This document shows positions 45,325 to 54,393 of a DNA stretch of 64,000 nt, piece by piece. Made by a program: the position numbers and the translations under genes. Positions within the stretch are counted from its first letter, which is position 1. Each line of letters opens with the position of its first letter. The stretch is taken from assembly GCF_918698095.1 (NCBI RefSeq), contig NZ_CAKKLY010000013.1, forward strand, positions 27,426-91,425, read 5' to 3'. Source of the DNA: Arthrobacter sp. Bi83 (lineage in GTDB: Bacteria > Actinomycetota > Actinomycetes > Actinomycetales > Micrococcaceae). Below the pieces are notes generated by a model. That model saw nothing but the letters and a program-made list of their open reading frames with translations. It did no database searches and was not told where the DNA came from.

Positions 45325-45366
45325 AGGAGTGTGCCGCGTCCCTGGAACAGGAGTTGGCACACTCCT
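45325..45366 (-). terminator. Hairpin between flp and tadE (cluster B)
   Basis: AGGAGTGTGCC (45325-45335) and GGCACACTCCT (45356-45366) are perfect complements (11 bp) with a 20-nt loop. No T-run follows on the reverse strand. It occupies the same position as the cluster A hairpin, but the sequence is unrelated. Confidence 0.55.
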
Positions 45367-45388
45367 TCGTGTCGTCCCGGGAACGGTG

Positions 45389-45604
45389 CTAGGGGCCAGG
45401 TACGGTCCACCCGGTCACAGTGGTGCCGAGTGTCGTGAACCATCCGCTGAGGGCGCCGCCGAATGCAGAGACGCCGCCGATGATGAGGAAGGCGATAAAA
45501 GCAATGAGCAGCGAATACTCGGTTGCGGTGGCGCCCTTTTCTGATGACAGTCGGTCCTTGACTCCCGAAACGAAAGCAAGCACCGAGACCATGAGTGTAG
45601 TCAT
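45389..45604 (-). CDS. flp: Flp-family type IVb pilin (cluster B)
   Basis: The 71-residue prepilin starts at ATG 45604, chosen because AAGGAAA lies 8 bases upstream; the frame opens 11 codons earlier. With this start the leader is 24 residues (SSEKG), and Gly24|Ala25, Glu29-Tyr30 fall at exactly the same positions as in the cluster A pilin. The mature chain ATATEYSLLIAFIAFLIIGG differs strongly in its C-terminal half. It is the first gene of cluster B. Confidence 0.92.
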   Translation of the reverse strand: MTTLMVSVLAFVSGVKDRLSSEKGATATEYSLLIAFIAFLIIGGVSAFGGALSGWFTTLGTTVTGWTVPGP

Positions 45605-45738
45605 TGTGATTTCCTTAAATTCGATGGAATAATTCACCGAATTCCAGCGTCCCCCATATGCCGCGAAGGGCTGGTTCTTCGATAGCTAAAGAATTCCACC
45701 GGGGCAGAAATGCAACAATGCGTAGCCATACCCGACTT

Positions 45739-45768
45739 TTGAGGGGGGACACTTAGTGGCCCCCTCAA
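45739..45768. repeat. Inverted repeat between flp B and the prepilin peptidase
   Basis: TTGAGGGGG and CCCCCTCAA form a 9-bp perfect stem with an inner CAC-TTA-GTG helix. It has no T-run on either strand. It may end the prepilin peptidase transcript, or be an operator in the flp B control region. The remainder of 45605-45876 is A+T-richer and probably contains the flp B promoter; I could not fix it. Confidence 0.5.
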
Positions 45769-45876
45769 ATAGGTACTCACACAGAAAATTCCAAGGTCCG
45801 GTAATCACTTGGATTCATAAGCCTGGCTTGGCTTTGTTCTCGGAAAACTACTAAGAGGGGCACTGTCCGAAATGCG

Positions 45877-46542
45877 TCAGGAGGCGAACAGGACCATCCC
45901 CAGGGCGGCCGCCAGCATGGAGGGCCCAAAGGCCACCTCGGATGATTTTTCGGTGCGCTTAAGCGAAATCAAGACGACGGAGAAAATCCCGCCCAGCACG
46001 AAGCCCAGGGCTCCGCCGTAGAACAGCTGGCTCCAGCCCAAGTAGCCCAGGTAGAGGCCCACCGGAGCAGCAAGCTTCACGTCGCCCATTCCTATGCCGT
46101 TGGGCGAGATAATCGCCAGAATCAGGAAGACTACGAACAGGATGGCGGCGCCGGCGGCCGCACGAAGCAGCTCGACCCAGCCTGAAGTGGCCGTGCTGCT
46201 GAGAGTGAGCAGTGCCAGGCCGGCAAAGAGCAGGGACAAAACCAGGGGATTGGGCAGTAGATGGTGGGCCAGATCAATCCGGGCCAGTTGCACGGCGAGT
46301 ACACCGAGCGCCAGGAAGGCGGGTAGTGACCAGTCCACACCGAACCGCAGCGCGAAGGCGGCGCAGAGAACGCCGGTGAGCGCCGCCGTCGTAATTCTTG
46401 TCCTTATGCCCGGGAGCACGCCAAGGCGGGGGAGCAGGCGCGCGATCAGCAGCTCAGCCAGTATGCAAAGGAGAATTCCAAGCAGGCCGGCGGCAAGCGC
46501 AAACAGCGGACTGGCGCTGGCGGTTACACCCACAATGGACAC
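45877..46542 (-). CDS. Prepilin peptidase, A24 family (TadV/CpaA type)
   Basis: This polytopic aspartyl protease (221 aa) cleaves class III pilin leaders at the cytoplasmic face of the membrane. The two catalytic aspartates are Asp90 (RIDLAHHLLPN) and Asp154 (GIGMGDVKL), among about six or seven spans. It lacks the N-terminal methylase domain of PilD. GTG 46542 has AGGGAG 5 bases upstream; the frame is open 23 codons further, but those codons are not membrane-like. It is the only prepilin peptidase in the window and would serve both pilin clusters. Confidence 0.88.
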   Translation of the reverse strand: MSIVGVTASASPLFALAAGLLGILLCILAELLIARLLPRLGVLPGIRTRITTAALTGVLCAAFALRFGVDWSLPAFLALGVLAVQLARIDLAHHLLPNPLVLSLLFAGLALLTLSSTATSGWVELLRAAAGAAILFVVFLILAIISPNGIGMGDVKLAAPVGLYLGYLGWSQLFYGGALGFVLGGIFSVVLISLKRTEKSSEVAFGPSMLAAALGMVLFAS

Positions 46543-46848
46543 AGAGACTCCCTGGCTGGAACGGATCGGCGCAGACCAAGGCGCGTTGCACCCTGAGACC
46601 GGATACCCCATTTTGACCCTGACGCCCGGTTCACGCTATTCTTGGTAGTCGTTGTGCGTGTCCTTTTCCGATGATGCGTGCCCGCTGAGAATCCGGTTGC
46701 AGGATAACTACTCCTCGGGCATATTCGGGACTTCTGGACCACTGGATTCATAGAGCCCTCACCTCTGTTCCGGTAGCGCATAGATAGTAGGTGCACCTTA
46801 GAGTGACGCCTAAAACAAGAACGCCAGAACAAGAACGAGGCAAACACC
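46543..46848 (+). promoter_or_regulatory. Divergent gap: rplM promoter/leader region
   Basis: The 306 bases between the prepilin peptidase and rplM contain no gene. A TAGAGT hexamer at 46799-46804 is a possible -10 for rplM. A 10-bp direct repeat AACAAGAACG occurs at 46814-46823 and 46828-46837, 14 bases apart, directly before the rplM start; the second copy leads into GAGG, the ribosome-binding site. Confidence 0.35.
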
Positions 46849-47292
46849 GTGCGTACGTACACCCCGAAGCCCGGCGATATCAACCGCCAGTGGCACGTCA
46901 TTGACGCCACCGACGTTGTCCTTGGTCGTCTCGCCAGCCAGACCGCAATCCTGCTGCGCGGCAAGCACAAGGCCACCTTTGCGTCCCACATGGACATGGG
47001 CGATTTCGTCATCATCATCAACGCTGAAAAGGTAGCCCTCACCGGCGCCAAGCTGGAGCAGAAGCGCGCATACCGCCACTCCGGCTACCCGGGCGGCCTG
47101 ACCTCCGTCAACTACGCGGAACTGCTGGAATCCAACCCGGTCCGCGCCGTGGAGAAGGCCATCAAGGGCATGCTCCCGAAGAACTCCCTCGCTGCACAGC
47201 AGCTGGGCAAGCTGAAGGTGTACCGCGGTGCTGAGCACCCGCACGCCGCCCAGCAGCCTAAGACTTTCGAAATCACCCAGGTCGCCCAGTAG
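46849..47292 (+). CDS. rplM: 50S ribosomal protein L13
   Basis: L13 (147 aa) is an early 50S assembly protein. [32 protein letters not shown] and the [32 protein letters not shown] region are family signatures. It starts with GTG. rpsI follows 38 bases later; rplM-rpsI is one of the most conserved ribosomal pairs. Confidence 0.97.
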   Translation: MRTYTPKPGDINRQWHVIDATDVVLGRLASQTAILLRGKHKATFASHMDMGDFVIIINAEKVALTGAKLEQKRAYRHSGYPGGLTSVNYAELLESNPVRAVEKAIKGMLPKNSLAAQQLGKLKVYRGAEHPHAAQQPKTFEITQVAQ

Positions 47293-47330
47293 TCCTGGCC
47301 ACCAACCAACTTATCTATACAAGGAGAACC

Positions 47331-47837
47331 GTGGCTCAGAACGAAGAGACCACCGAAGCCGTTGTGGCAGAGGAAAACCCGACCAGCTACACCTCGGAAA
47401 GCGGTCCTGCAGAAGCAGAAGCGCCGAAGAAGGAACGCCCGGCACTGACCGTCGCCGGCGCAGCAGTTGGCCGTCGCAAGGAAGCCGTGGCACGCGTTCG
47501 CATCGTGCCCGGCACCGGCAAGTGGATCATCAACGGCCGTGAACTGGCCAACTACTTCCCGAACAAGCTGCACCAGCAGGACGTCAACGAGCCCTTCAAG
47601 ATCCTCGATCTTGACGGCGCCTACGACGTCATTGCCCGCATCCACGGTGGCGGCATTTCCGGCCAGGCCGGCGCCCTGCGCCTCGGCATCGCCCGTTCAC
47701 TGAACGAGATCGACACCGAGAACAACCGCGCCACCCTGAAGAAGGCCGGTTACCTGCGCCGTGACGCCCGCGTCATCGAGCGTAAGAAGGCCGGTCTCAA
47801 GAAGGCCCGCAAGGCTCAGCAGTACTCGAAGCGTTAA
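47331..47837 (+). CDS. rpsI: 30S ribosomal protein S9 with acidic N-terminal extension
   Basis: S9 (168 aa) contacts the P-site tRNA with its C-terminal tail ([12 protein letters not shown]). [26 protein letters not shown] and [19 protein letters not shown] are conserved. About 40 acidic residues precede the core. GTG 47331 follows AAGGAG. A strong hairpin follows the stop. Confidence 0.97.
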   Translation: MAQNEETTEAVVAEENPTSYTSESGPAEAEAPKKERPALTVAGAAVGRRKEAVARVRIVPGTGKWIINGRELANYFPNKLHQQDVNEPFKILDLDGAYDVIARIHGGGISGQAGALRLGIARSLNEIDTENNRATLKKAGYLRRDARVIERKKAGLKKARKAQQYSKR

Positions 47838-47863
47838 TTCGCTTCCGAAGCCCGCCGCTTCAC

Positions 47864-47899
47864 AGAAGCCCGTCCCGCCGTTCGGCGGGACGGGCTTCT
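47864..47899 (+). terminator. Hairpin after rpsI
   Basis: AGAAGCCCGTCCCGCCG and its exact complement form a 17-bp perfect stem with a 2-nt (effectively 4-nt) loop. The T-content after it is low (TTCTGCCGTT), so termination may be partial, but the stem is the strongest in the window. Confidence 0.7.
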
Positions 47900-48016
47900 G
47901 CCGTTAAGCCTTTGTGACCTGGCGGGATGCCCCCTTGAGCAGGCCAAACGTCCCCGGACGCCAGGCGGTCCCCTTGCCGGGGGCCGCCCGAGGCAGGGGC
48001 GGGGACCTGCATCGTC

Positions 48017-48030
48017 TAAACTTGACCCGA
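48017..48030 (+). promoter_or_regulatory. -10 box giving a leaderless glmM mRNA
   Basis: TAAACT (48017-48022) lies exactly 7 bases before the glmM ATG at 48030. There is no Shine-Dalgarno within reach. The -35 is weak. Confidence 0.5.
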
Positions 48031-49403
48031 TGTCTACATTATTTGGAACAGACGGTGTCCGTGGCCTGGCGAACGGCCTGCTGACTGCCGAGCTCGCACT
48101 GCAGCTGGCCCAGGCCGCCGCCGTCGTGCTTGGCCATGAACGCACCAGCGAGGGTGCGCGGCCGCGCGCCGTGGTGGCAAGGGACCCCCGCGCCAGCGGT
48201 GAGTTCATCGCCGCGGCCGTGGAGGCAGGGCTTTCCAGCTCCGGAATCGACGTCTATGACGCCGGCGTGCTTCCCACCCCCGCGGCCGCCTACCTAGTGG
48301 CGGACCTTAACGCGGACTTCGGCGTGATGATTTCCGCCTCGCACAACCCAGCGCCTGACAACGGGATCAAGTTCTTCGCCCGCGGCGGCCAGAAACTCCC
48401 CGACGAGGTGGAGGACGCCATCGAGGAACAGATGGGCAAGGAGCCCGTCCGGCCTGTCGGCGGTGAAGTGGGCCGCATCCAGCGCTTCTCCGACGCCGAG
48501 GACCGCTACATCGTCCACCTGCTGGGCACCCTCCCGCACAACCTTGACGGACTGAAGGTGGTCTTGGACTGCGCCCACGGAGCCGCCAGCGGCTGTTCCC
48601 CGCAGGTCTTTAAGGATGCCGGAGCCGAGGTTGTGGTCATCGGAGCCGAGCCGGACGGCCTGAACATCAATGAGGGCGTGGGCTCCACGCACCTGGGACC
48701 GCTCAAGGCCGCGGTGGTGGCGCACGGAGCAGACCTCGGCATCGCCCATGACGGCGACGCCGACCGCTGCCTCGCCGTGGACCACGAGGGCAACGAGGTG
48801 GACGGTGACCAGATCATGGCCATCATCGCCATCGCGCTCAAGGACGCCGGCAAGCTTACGGACAATGTCCTGGTTGCCACCGTGATGAGCAACCTCGGAC
48901 TGAAGATCGCCCTGCGCAATGCCGGCATCGAGGTCCGCGAGACCGGGGTGGGTGACCGTTACGTCCTTGAGGAAATGCGCGACGGCGGTTTCAACCTCGG
49001 CGGCGAACAGTCCGGCCACGTGATCCTCGCCGACTACGCCACCACCGGCGACGGCGTCCTGACCGGCCTGCAGCTCGCAGCGCAGGTGGCCCTCACCGGC
49101 CGCCCGCTGAAAGAGCTCGCCACCGTCATGACCAAGCTCCCGCAGGTCCTCATCAACGTGAAGGGCGTGGACCGCAGCCGGGTCAGCGGCGACGAAGCCC
49201 TCGCAGCGGCCGTCAAGCTGGCCGAAGCCGAGCTCGGCGACACCGGCCGTGTGCTGCTCCGCCCTTCCGGCACCGAACCCGTGGTCCGCGTCATGGTGGA
49301 AGCCGGCACCCAGGAGACCGCCCAGGTCATCGCCGAGCGACTGGCCCAGGTGGTCAAGCGCGAGCTGGCGCTGGATCCCGTCCCGACTGAGCTCGTCCGC
49401 TAG
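48030..49403 (+). CDS. glmM: Phosphoglucosamine mutase
   Basis: GlmM (457 aa) interconverts glucosamine-6-phosphate and glucosamine-1-phosphate on the way to UDP-GlcNAc. The catalytic phosphoserine is Ser104 in ISASHNP, the magnesium loop is DGDADR (241-246), the sugar motif GEQSGH and the phosphate-binding RPSGTEP lie near the C-terminus. LFGTDGVRG at the N-terminus is diagnostic. It follows rpsI, the standard actinobacterial order. The start lacks a Shine-Dalgarno and fits leaderless translation. Confidence 0.96.
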   Translation: MSTLFGTDGVRGLANGLLTAELALQLAQAAAVVLGHERTSEGARPRAVVARDPRASGEFIAAAVEAGLSSSGIDVYDAGVLPTPAAAYLVADLNADFGVMISASHNPAPDNGIKFFARGGQKLPDEVEDAIEEQMGKEPVRPVGGEVGRIQRFSDAEDRYIVHLLGTLPHNLDGLKVVLDCAHGAASGCSPQVFKDAGAEVVVIGAEPDGLNINEGVGSTHLGPLKAAVVAHGADLGIAHDGDADRCLAVDHEGNEVDGDQIMAIIAIALKDAGKLTDNVLVATVMSNLGLKIALRNAGIEVRETGVGDRYVLEEMRDGGFNLGGEQSGHVILADYATTGDGVLTGLQLAAQVALTGRPLKELATVMTKLPQVLINVKGVDRSRVSGDEALAAAVKLAEAELGDTGRVLLRPSGTEPVVRVMVEAGTQETAQVIAERLAQVVKRELALDPVPTELVR

Positions 49404-49432
49404 GGCAGCTCCCGCAGCACCGAGAATTAAGA

Positions 49433-49470
49433 AAGCGGTCCGCCTCCCTCTCGGAAGGCGGACCGCTTTT
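49433..49470. terminator. Bidirectional terminator between glmM and mscL
   Basis: AAGCGGTCCGCCT and AGGCGGACCGCTT form a 13-bp perfect stem with a 10-nt loop; the arms are flanked by T-runs on the forward strand (TTTT) and by A's that give TTT on the reverse. It serves two convergent genes. Confidence 0.88.
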
Positions 49471-49497
49471 GTCTCATTGGATTGCTCGCCGGGGCGA

Positions 49498-49893
49498 TTA
49501 CCGGGTGGGCTGTTTGCGCAGCTCGTCCCGGATTTCCTTCAGCAGAGCGATCTGGGGATCCTCGGCTGCTTCCTTCTTCACTTCCTGTCCAATGCCCAGC
49601 TTGCGGTTCCGGTGCTCGATCAGCCGGTTCATCGGCAGGATGATGACGAAGTAGATCGCGGCCGAAACCAGCAGGAAGTTGACCACAGCGGTAAGCAGGA
49701 CGCCGATCCGTACGTCGCCGAAGGCCAGGAAATCATCAAAGTTGGGCTGTCCGACGAGCAGCGAGATCAGGGGCATCATGACACTCTTGACCAGCGCGTC
49801 CACCACTGAGCTGAACGCTGCGCCGATGACCACGGCCACGGCCAGGTCAATGACATTGCCTTTGAGAATGAATTTTTTGAATCCGGTAAGCAT
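49498..49893 (-). CDS. mscL: Large-conductance mechanosensitive channel MscL
   Basis: MscL (131 aa) is a pentameric pore that opens on hypo-osmotic shock. The N-terminal helix and TM1 (LTGFKKFILKGNVIDLAVAVVIGAAFSSVVDALV), TM2 (about residues 63-88) and the cytoplasmic helix (PQIALLKEIRDELRKQ) are all present. No Shine-Dalgarno lies before the ATG; a TAGCTT hexamer ends 6 bases upstream, so it may be leaderless. Confidence 0.95.
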   Translation of the reverse strand: MLTGFKKFILKGNVIDLAVAVVIGAAFSSVVDALVKSVMMPLISLLVGQPNFDDFLAFGDVRIGVLLTAVVNFLLVSAAIYFVIILPMNRLIEHRNRKLGIGQEVKKEAAEDPQIALLKEIRDELRKQPTR

Positions 49894-49978
49894 GGGTCCA
49901 AGCTATCGCACCGGTCCTCGCCGGCGGGCAGCGGTTACGCGCGCCAAGGGCAGCGGTTACAGGTAAGCAGGGCAGCGG

Positions 49979-50977
49979 TTACGGGTAACCGGGCGCCGCT
50001 TCGAGCCCGAAATACTCCTCGAGGGTGGCGATTCCGCGCTTCCGCATGTCGCTGGCCGCCTCGACGCCGACATATCTCAGGTGCCACGACTCGTAGTAAT
50101 ACCCCGTAATCGGATGCAGCATCCACGGGTACCGCACCACGAAGCCGAACCGGTACGCGTTGGCCTTGGCCCACACAGCGGCCGGCTGCTCGGCGAAGCA
50201 GGGCTGGAAACTGCACGCGCCGCCGCCGTCGCCGATGTCGAACGCCCAGCCTGTCTGGTGCTCGGAATGCCCGGGCCGCGCCGAGGCGGTGTCGGCAGCG
50301 GCCTGCCCCCGCGCGCTGACGTAGCCGTTGTAGGTGGCTGTCTGCGTGGCGTAGGACCGGTAGCCGCTGGCCAGCGTCATGGTCACGCCGTCCGCCGCCG
50401 CTGCCGCGAACATCTTTTCCGCGGCGGCCGCCGTGGTGCGGTTCAGCAGCGCTGCCTCGCCGGAAACGGCAAGGGCAACGCCCGGCTGGACAAGATCCCG
50501 CGGAACAAAGTTGGCCGGCTTCAGCGGGCGCCGCTTGTTGACCACAACCCAGGGGCTGGTTGGGTTGGTCAGTGAGTACTGCTTGGGCAGCCGGGAGGCG
50601 GCCGACGGCGGCGCTGGTGCTGCCGTCGGGGCGGCGGCTGCCGACGGCGGTGCTGCCGCGGACGCCGCGGCAGAACCGGAGGGAGGCGCGGTGGCAGAGG
50701 GCGACGCGGTGGCGGAAGCCCGCGCCGACGCGCTGCCGGCAGATGCGCCGGGTGACCCGGACGCCGACGGGGGTGCCGGCGTCGTACTTCCCGTGGCGGA
50801 AGGTGCCGCGGCAGGACCTGCGGGTGTGCAGGCCGCCAGCGCGGACAGGCTGGCGCCGGCGAGGAGGAATCGGGTGACTATACGGCGGCCGGGCGCAGCC
50901 GCTTTAGGGGCCGCGGCTTCCTGTGCTGACGCTGTCTGTGCCGCCCGGTCCGCGGCGGGGGAGCAGTCGTAGCACAC
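49979..50977 (-). CDS. Lipoprotein D,D-carboxypeptidase, VanY/M15B type
   Basis: The 332-residue protein is exported and predicted to be a lipoprotein: lipobox LSALAAC with Cys50 after a hydrophobic stretch, though the n-region of about 30 residues is long. A low-complexity Ala/Ser/Pro/Thr linker of about 75 residues spans the wall. The zinc-peptidase domain follows: SGYRSYATQ, GHSEHQTGWAFDIGD (ligands His240, Asp247) and ESWHLRYVG (Glu296, His299). It trims terminal D-Ala from peptidoglycan stems. GTG 50977 starts 5 bases after coaA ends, so they are probably one operon. Confidence 0.9.
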   Translation of the reverse strand: MCYDCSPAADRAAQTASAQEAAAPKAAAPGRRIVTRFLLAGASLSALAACTPAGPAAAPSATGSTTPAPPSASGSPGASAGSASARASATASPSATAPPSGSAAASAAAPPSAAAAPTAAPAPPSAASRLPKQYSLTNPTSPWVVVNKRRPLKPANFVPRDLVQPGVALAVSGEAALLNRTTAAAAEKMFAAAAADGVTMTLASGYRSYATQTATYNGYVSARGQAAADTASARPGHSEHQTGWAFDIGDGGGACSFQPCFAEQPAAVWAKANAYRFGFVVRYPWMLHPITGYYYESWHLRYVGVEAASDMRKRGIATLEEYFGLEAAPGYP

Positions 50978-50982
50978 CTGTG

Positions 50983-51948
50983 CTAGACCTTCCTTAGCAG
51001 CATGCGGCGGATGGAGTGGTCGGCTTCCTTGGTGAGCACCAGCTGGGCCCGTCCCCTCGTGGGCAGCACATTCTCTTCAAGGTTCGGCTCGTTGATCCGC
51101 TTCCAGATTTCGCGGGCCGTGGTCTCGGCCTCGGAATCGGAGAGGGTGGCGTAGCGGTGGAAGTATGACTCTGGCTGGGCGAACGCGGTGGAGCGCAGCT
51201 TCCGGAACCGGTCCACATACCATTCCTCGATGTAGGAGGTCTTGGCATCCACGTAGATGGAGAAGTCAAAGAAGTCGCTCAGTGCCAGTCCCTGCCGGCC
51301 GTCATGCCGGGGACGAGCGGGCGCCAGGACGTTCAGGCCTTCAACGATGAGGACGTCCGGGCGGCGGACCACCACTTCCTTGCCGGGCACGATGTCGTAG
51401 GTGACGTGTGAGTACCAGGGCGCCCGGACTTCCTCCGCGCCGCCCTTGATCTCACTCACGAAACGCAGCAGCGCCCTGCGGTCGTAGGACTCCGGAAAGC
51501 CCTTGCGCTCGAGCAGCTGGCGGCGCTTGAGTTCGGCGAGCGGGTACAGGAACCCGTCGGTGGTGATCAGCTCAACGTTGGGGGTGCCCGGCCAGCGCCG
51601 CAGCATTTCCCGGAGCACACGGGCGATGGTGGACTTGCCCACGGCCACCGAACCGGCGACACCAATGACGAACGGGGTGCGCTGGGTCTGCTCACCCAGG
51701 AACGTCGTGGTGGCCGCGTGCAGCTGGCCTGCCGCCTCCACATACAGGTGCAGCAGCCGGGACAGCGGCAGGTAGACCTCCCGGACCTCCTTCATGTCCA
51801 GGGGGTCACCGAGCCCACGAAGGCGCAGCACATCCTCTTCGTTAAGGGGCTGTTCCATCTGGGCTGCGAGCCGGGACCAGGTCTGCCGGTCCAGCTCCAC
51901 GAACGGCGAGACACCCTCCCCGTTCGCTTCATTGCGTTGCGAAGTCAC
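50983..51948 (-). CDS. coaA: Pantothenate kinase, type I
   Basis: CoaA (321 aa) phosphorylates pantothenate, the first step of CoA synthesis. The P-loop GSVAVGKST lies at residues 99-107; [11 protein letters not shown], the [14 protein letters not shown] segment ([17 protein letters not shown]), and [13 protein letters not shown] are conserved with E. coli CoaA (316 aa). The start is taken at GTG 51948 ([12 protein letters not shown]); upstream open sequence does not align to the family. A CAGAAT hexamer lies 7 bases before the GTG, and GGAGGG 13 bases before, so leadered and leaderless modes are both possible. It is divergent from glmS. Confidence 0.94.
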   Translation of the reverse strand: MTSQRNEANGEGVSPFVELDRQTWSRLAAQMEQPLNEEDVLRLRGLGDPLDMKEVREVYLPLSRLLHLYVEAAGQLHAATTTFLGEQTQRTPFVIGVAGSVAVGKSTIARVLREMLRRWPGTPNVELITTDGFLYPLAELKRRQLLERKGFPESYDRRALLRFVSEIKGGAEEVRAPWYSHVTYDIVPGKEVVVRRPDVLIVEGLNVLAPARPRHDGRQGLALSDFFDFSIYVDAKTSYIEEWYVDRFRKLRSTAFAQPESYFHRYATLSDSEAETTAREIWKRINEPNLEENVLPTRGRAQLVLTKEADHSIRRMLLRKV

Positions 51949-52115
51949 CCTAGAGATTCTGCCCTCCGCGACGCCGAGAGCGAAATGCGTGCGGACGTAA
52001 ACTGCCTGATGACGGGCCGGTTGGGGCCTCACGCGTGCTTTGCCGGCGGCCGTTTGGCGGCCTTCCGGCATGCTGCGGCGGAGGTTGTCCGACGTCCGGT
52101 CTCCCCAAAGCCGGT

Positions 52116-52129
52116 TAGGCTTATACCCA
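52116..52129 (+). promoter_or_regulatory. -10 box giving a leaderless glmS mRNA
   Basis: TAGGCT (52116-52121) is separated by exactly 7 bases from the ATG at 52129, and no Shine-Dalgarno is present. No glmS ribozyme-like or other structured leader would fit between promoter and start. Confidence 0.5.
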
Positions 52130-54021
52130 TGTGTGGAATCGTGGGTTATGTAGGGCGTACGTCGGGCCGGGCTGATGCCGGGCACACTGCGCTGGATGTT
52201 GTTCTTGAGGGTCTGCGCCGCCTGGAGTACCGGGGCTATGACTCGGCGGGTGTCGCCGTGGTTGCCGGCGGGGAGATTTTCTCGCGGAAGAAGTCCGGGA
52301 AGCTGAGCAATCTGCTCGCTGAACTGGAGGCGCGGCCTCTGCCGGAGTCGTTGACCGGTATCGGCCACACGCGCTGGGCCACGCACGGCGGGCCTACGGA
52401 TCAGAACGCCCACCCGCACCTGTCTGATGGCGGGAAGCTGGCGCTGATCCACAACGGCATCATTGAAAACTTCGCCGAGCTCAAGCTTGAGCTCGTGGCC
52501 AAGGGTGTGGAGTTCGCTTCCGAGACCGACACCGAGGTGGCCGCGGCGCTGCTGGGCGACATCTTCCGCAACAAGCTCGGCGGCGACGTCTCCGACGGCG
52601 GCCTGACCAAGGCCATGGAGCTGGCCTGCCAGCGCCTTGATGGTGCGTTCACGCTGCTGGCGGTGCACGCGGACCAGCCCGATGTGGTGGTCGCGGCCCG
52701 CCGCAACTCACCGCTCGTGGTTGGCCTGGGCGAGGGCGAGAACTTCCTGGGCTCGGACGTGTCCGGGTTCATCGACTACACCCGCCGCGCGGTGGAGCTC
52801 GGCCAGGACCAGATCGTGACGATCACCGCGGATTCCGTGGTGATCACCGACTTCTTCGGCGCCCCCGCGGAGGGCAAGGAATACCACGTGGACTGGGACC
52901 CGGAATCGGCGGAAAAGGGCGGCTTCCCGTCCTTCATGGAGAAGGAAATCCATGACCAGCCCGACGCCGTGGCCCAGACCCTGCTGGGACGGTCGGACAT
53001 TCACGGGAAGCTGACGCTGGATGAGCTGCGGATCGACCCGGCGCTGCTCAAGAGCGTGGACAAGATCATCGTCCTGGCCTGCGGCACGTCCGCGTACGCC
53101 GGGCAGGTCGCGAAGTACGCGATCGAGCACTGGTGCCGGATCCCCACCGAGGTGGAGCTCTCCCATGAGTTCCGCTACCGCGACCCGATCGTGGACGCGA
53201 ACACCCTGATCGTGTCGATCTCCCAGTCCGGGGAGACCATGGACACGCTGATGGCGGTCCGGTACGCGAAGGAACAGGGCGCGAAGACCCTGTCGATCTG
53301 CAACACCAACGGTTCCACGATCCCGCGTGAGTCCGACGCCGTGCTGTACACGCACGCCGGGCCGGAGATCGCGGTGGCGTCCACGAAGGCGTTCCTGGCC
53401 CAGATCACAGCCGCCTACCTGCTGGGCCTGTATTTGGCACAGCTGCGCGGGAACAAGTTCCAGGGCGAGATCAAGGACATCCTGGCGGACCTGGGCAAGA
53501 TCCCGGCCAAGATCCAGCGGATCCTGGACAACGAGGGCCAGATCAAGGAACTCGGGCGGTCCATGGCGGATGCGAAGTCCGTGCTGTTCCTGGGCCGGCA
53601 CGTCGGGTTCCCGGTGGCCATGGAAGGCGCGCTCAAGCTCAAGGAGCTCGCCTACATCCACGCCGAGGGTTTCGCCGCCGGCGAGCTCAAGCACGGCCCG
53701 ATCGCGCTGATCGAGGAAGGCCAGCCGGTGTTCGTGGTGGTCCCGTCCCCGCGCGGGCGCGACTCGCTGCACTCCAAGGTGGTCTCGAACATCCAGGAAG
53801 TCCGGGCCCGCGGCGCGAAGACCATCGTCATCGCCGAGGAAGGCGACGAGGCTGTGAAGGCTTACGCCGAGCACGTCTTCTACATCCCGGAGACCCCCAC
53901 CCTCCTGGCGCCCCTGCTGGCCACCGTGCCGCTGCAGATCTTCGCCCTCGAACTCGCCACGGCCAAGGGATACGACGTGGACCAGCCACGCAACCTGGCC
54001 AAGAGCGTCACCGTAGAGTAA
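52129..54021 (+). CDS. glmS: Glutamine-fructose-6-phosphate aminotransferase
   Basis: GlmS (630 aa) makes glucosamine-6-phosphate from fructose-6-phosphate and glutamine. Met-Cys-Gly-Ile-Val-Gly-Tyr: Cys2 becomes the N-terminal nucleophile of the amidotransferase domain (1-~240; [35 protein letters not shown]). Two SIS sugar-isomerase domains follow (about 300-440 and 470-610; [19 protein letters not shown]), and the C-terminus is [13 protein letters not shown]. The start must be ATG 52129 for Cys2; the frame is open upstream but non-coding. It provides substrate for GlmM at 48030. Confidence 0.97.
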   Translation: MCGIVGYVGRTSGRADAGHTALDVVLEGLRRLEYRGYDSAGVAVVAGGEIFSRKKSGKLSNLLAELEARPLPESLTGIGHTRWATHGGPTDQNAHPHLSDGGKLALIHNGIIENFAELKLELVAKGVEFASETDTEVAAALLGDIFRNKLGGDVSDGGLTKAMELACQRLDGAFTLLAVHADQPDVVVAARRNSPLVVGLGEGENFLGSDVSGFIDYTRRAVELGQDQIVTITADSVVITDFFGAPAEGKEYHVDWDPESAEKGGFPSFMEKEIHDQPDAVAQTLLGRSDIHGKLTLDELRIDPALLKSVDKIIVLACGTSAYAGQVAKYAIEHWCRIPTEVELSHEFRYRDPIVDANTLIVSISQSGETMDTLMAVRYAKEQGAKTLSICNTNGSTIPRESDAVLYTHAGPEIAVASTKAFLAQITAAYLLGLYLAQLRGNKFQGEIKDILADLGKIPAKIQRILDNEGQIKELGRSMADAKSVLFLGRHVGFPVAMEGALKLKELAYIHAEGFAAGELKHGPIALIEEGQPVFVVVPSPRGRDSLHSKVVSNIQEVRARGAKTIVIAEEGDEAVKAYAEHVFYIPETPTLLAPLLATVPLQIFALELATAKGYDVDQPRNLAKSVTVE

Positions 54022-54025
54022 GCCC

Positions 54026-54373
54026 ATGATTGTTGGCATCGGCGTAGACGTCGTGGACATTGAGCGCTTCGGCCGTCAGCTGGAGCGCACCCCCGGGCTG
54101 CGCGACCGGCTGTTCGTTCCGGCCGAGCGCGAGCTGAACACCCGCTCCCTGGCTGCGAGGTTTGCCGCCAAGGAAGCCGTGGCCAAGGTCCTTGGGGCCC
54201 CGGCCGGCATGAACTGGCAGGACTGCTGGATCGGGCTGGACCAGAACGGCCCAACGATCCAGGTCAAGGGCACCGTGCTGGCCGTGGCGGAGGCCAAGGG
54301 CGTCAAGCGCTGGCACCTGTCCATGAGCCACGACGGCGGCATCGCCACCGCCACCGTCCTGGCCGAGGGCTGA
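54026..54373 (+). CDS. acpS: Holo-[acyl-carrier-protein] synthase
   Basis: AcpS (115 aa) transfers 4'-phosphopantetheine from CoA to apo-ACP. Metal-binding Asp8 ([12 protein letters not shown]) and Glu50 ([13 protein letters not shown]) are in place, and the C-terminal [15 protein letters not shown] strand is typical. It starts 4 bases after glmS. It uses the CoA whose synthesis begins with coaA nearby. Confidence 0.95.
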   Translation: MIVGIGVDVVDIERFGRQLERTPGLRDRLFVPAERELNTRSLAARFAAKEAVAKVLGAPAGMNWQDCWIGLDQNGPTIQVKGTVLAVAEAKGVKRWHLSMSHDGGIATATVLAEG

Positions 54374-54393
54374 TACCGAACGGATCGGACTGA

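Noticed and set aside
52000..52128. A glmS-type ribozyme upstream of glmS
   Set aside because: The likely transcription start is at the ATG, and the sequence has no recognisable ribozyme core; such ribozymes are known mainly from Firmicutes.
52708..54060. 450-codon reverse-strand frame opposite glmS
   Set aside because: Gly/Val/Leu/His-rich antisense shadow of glmS, with no supported start.
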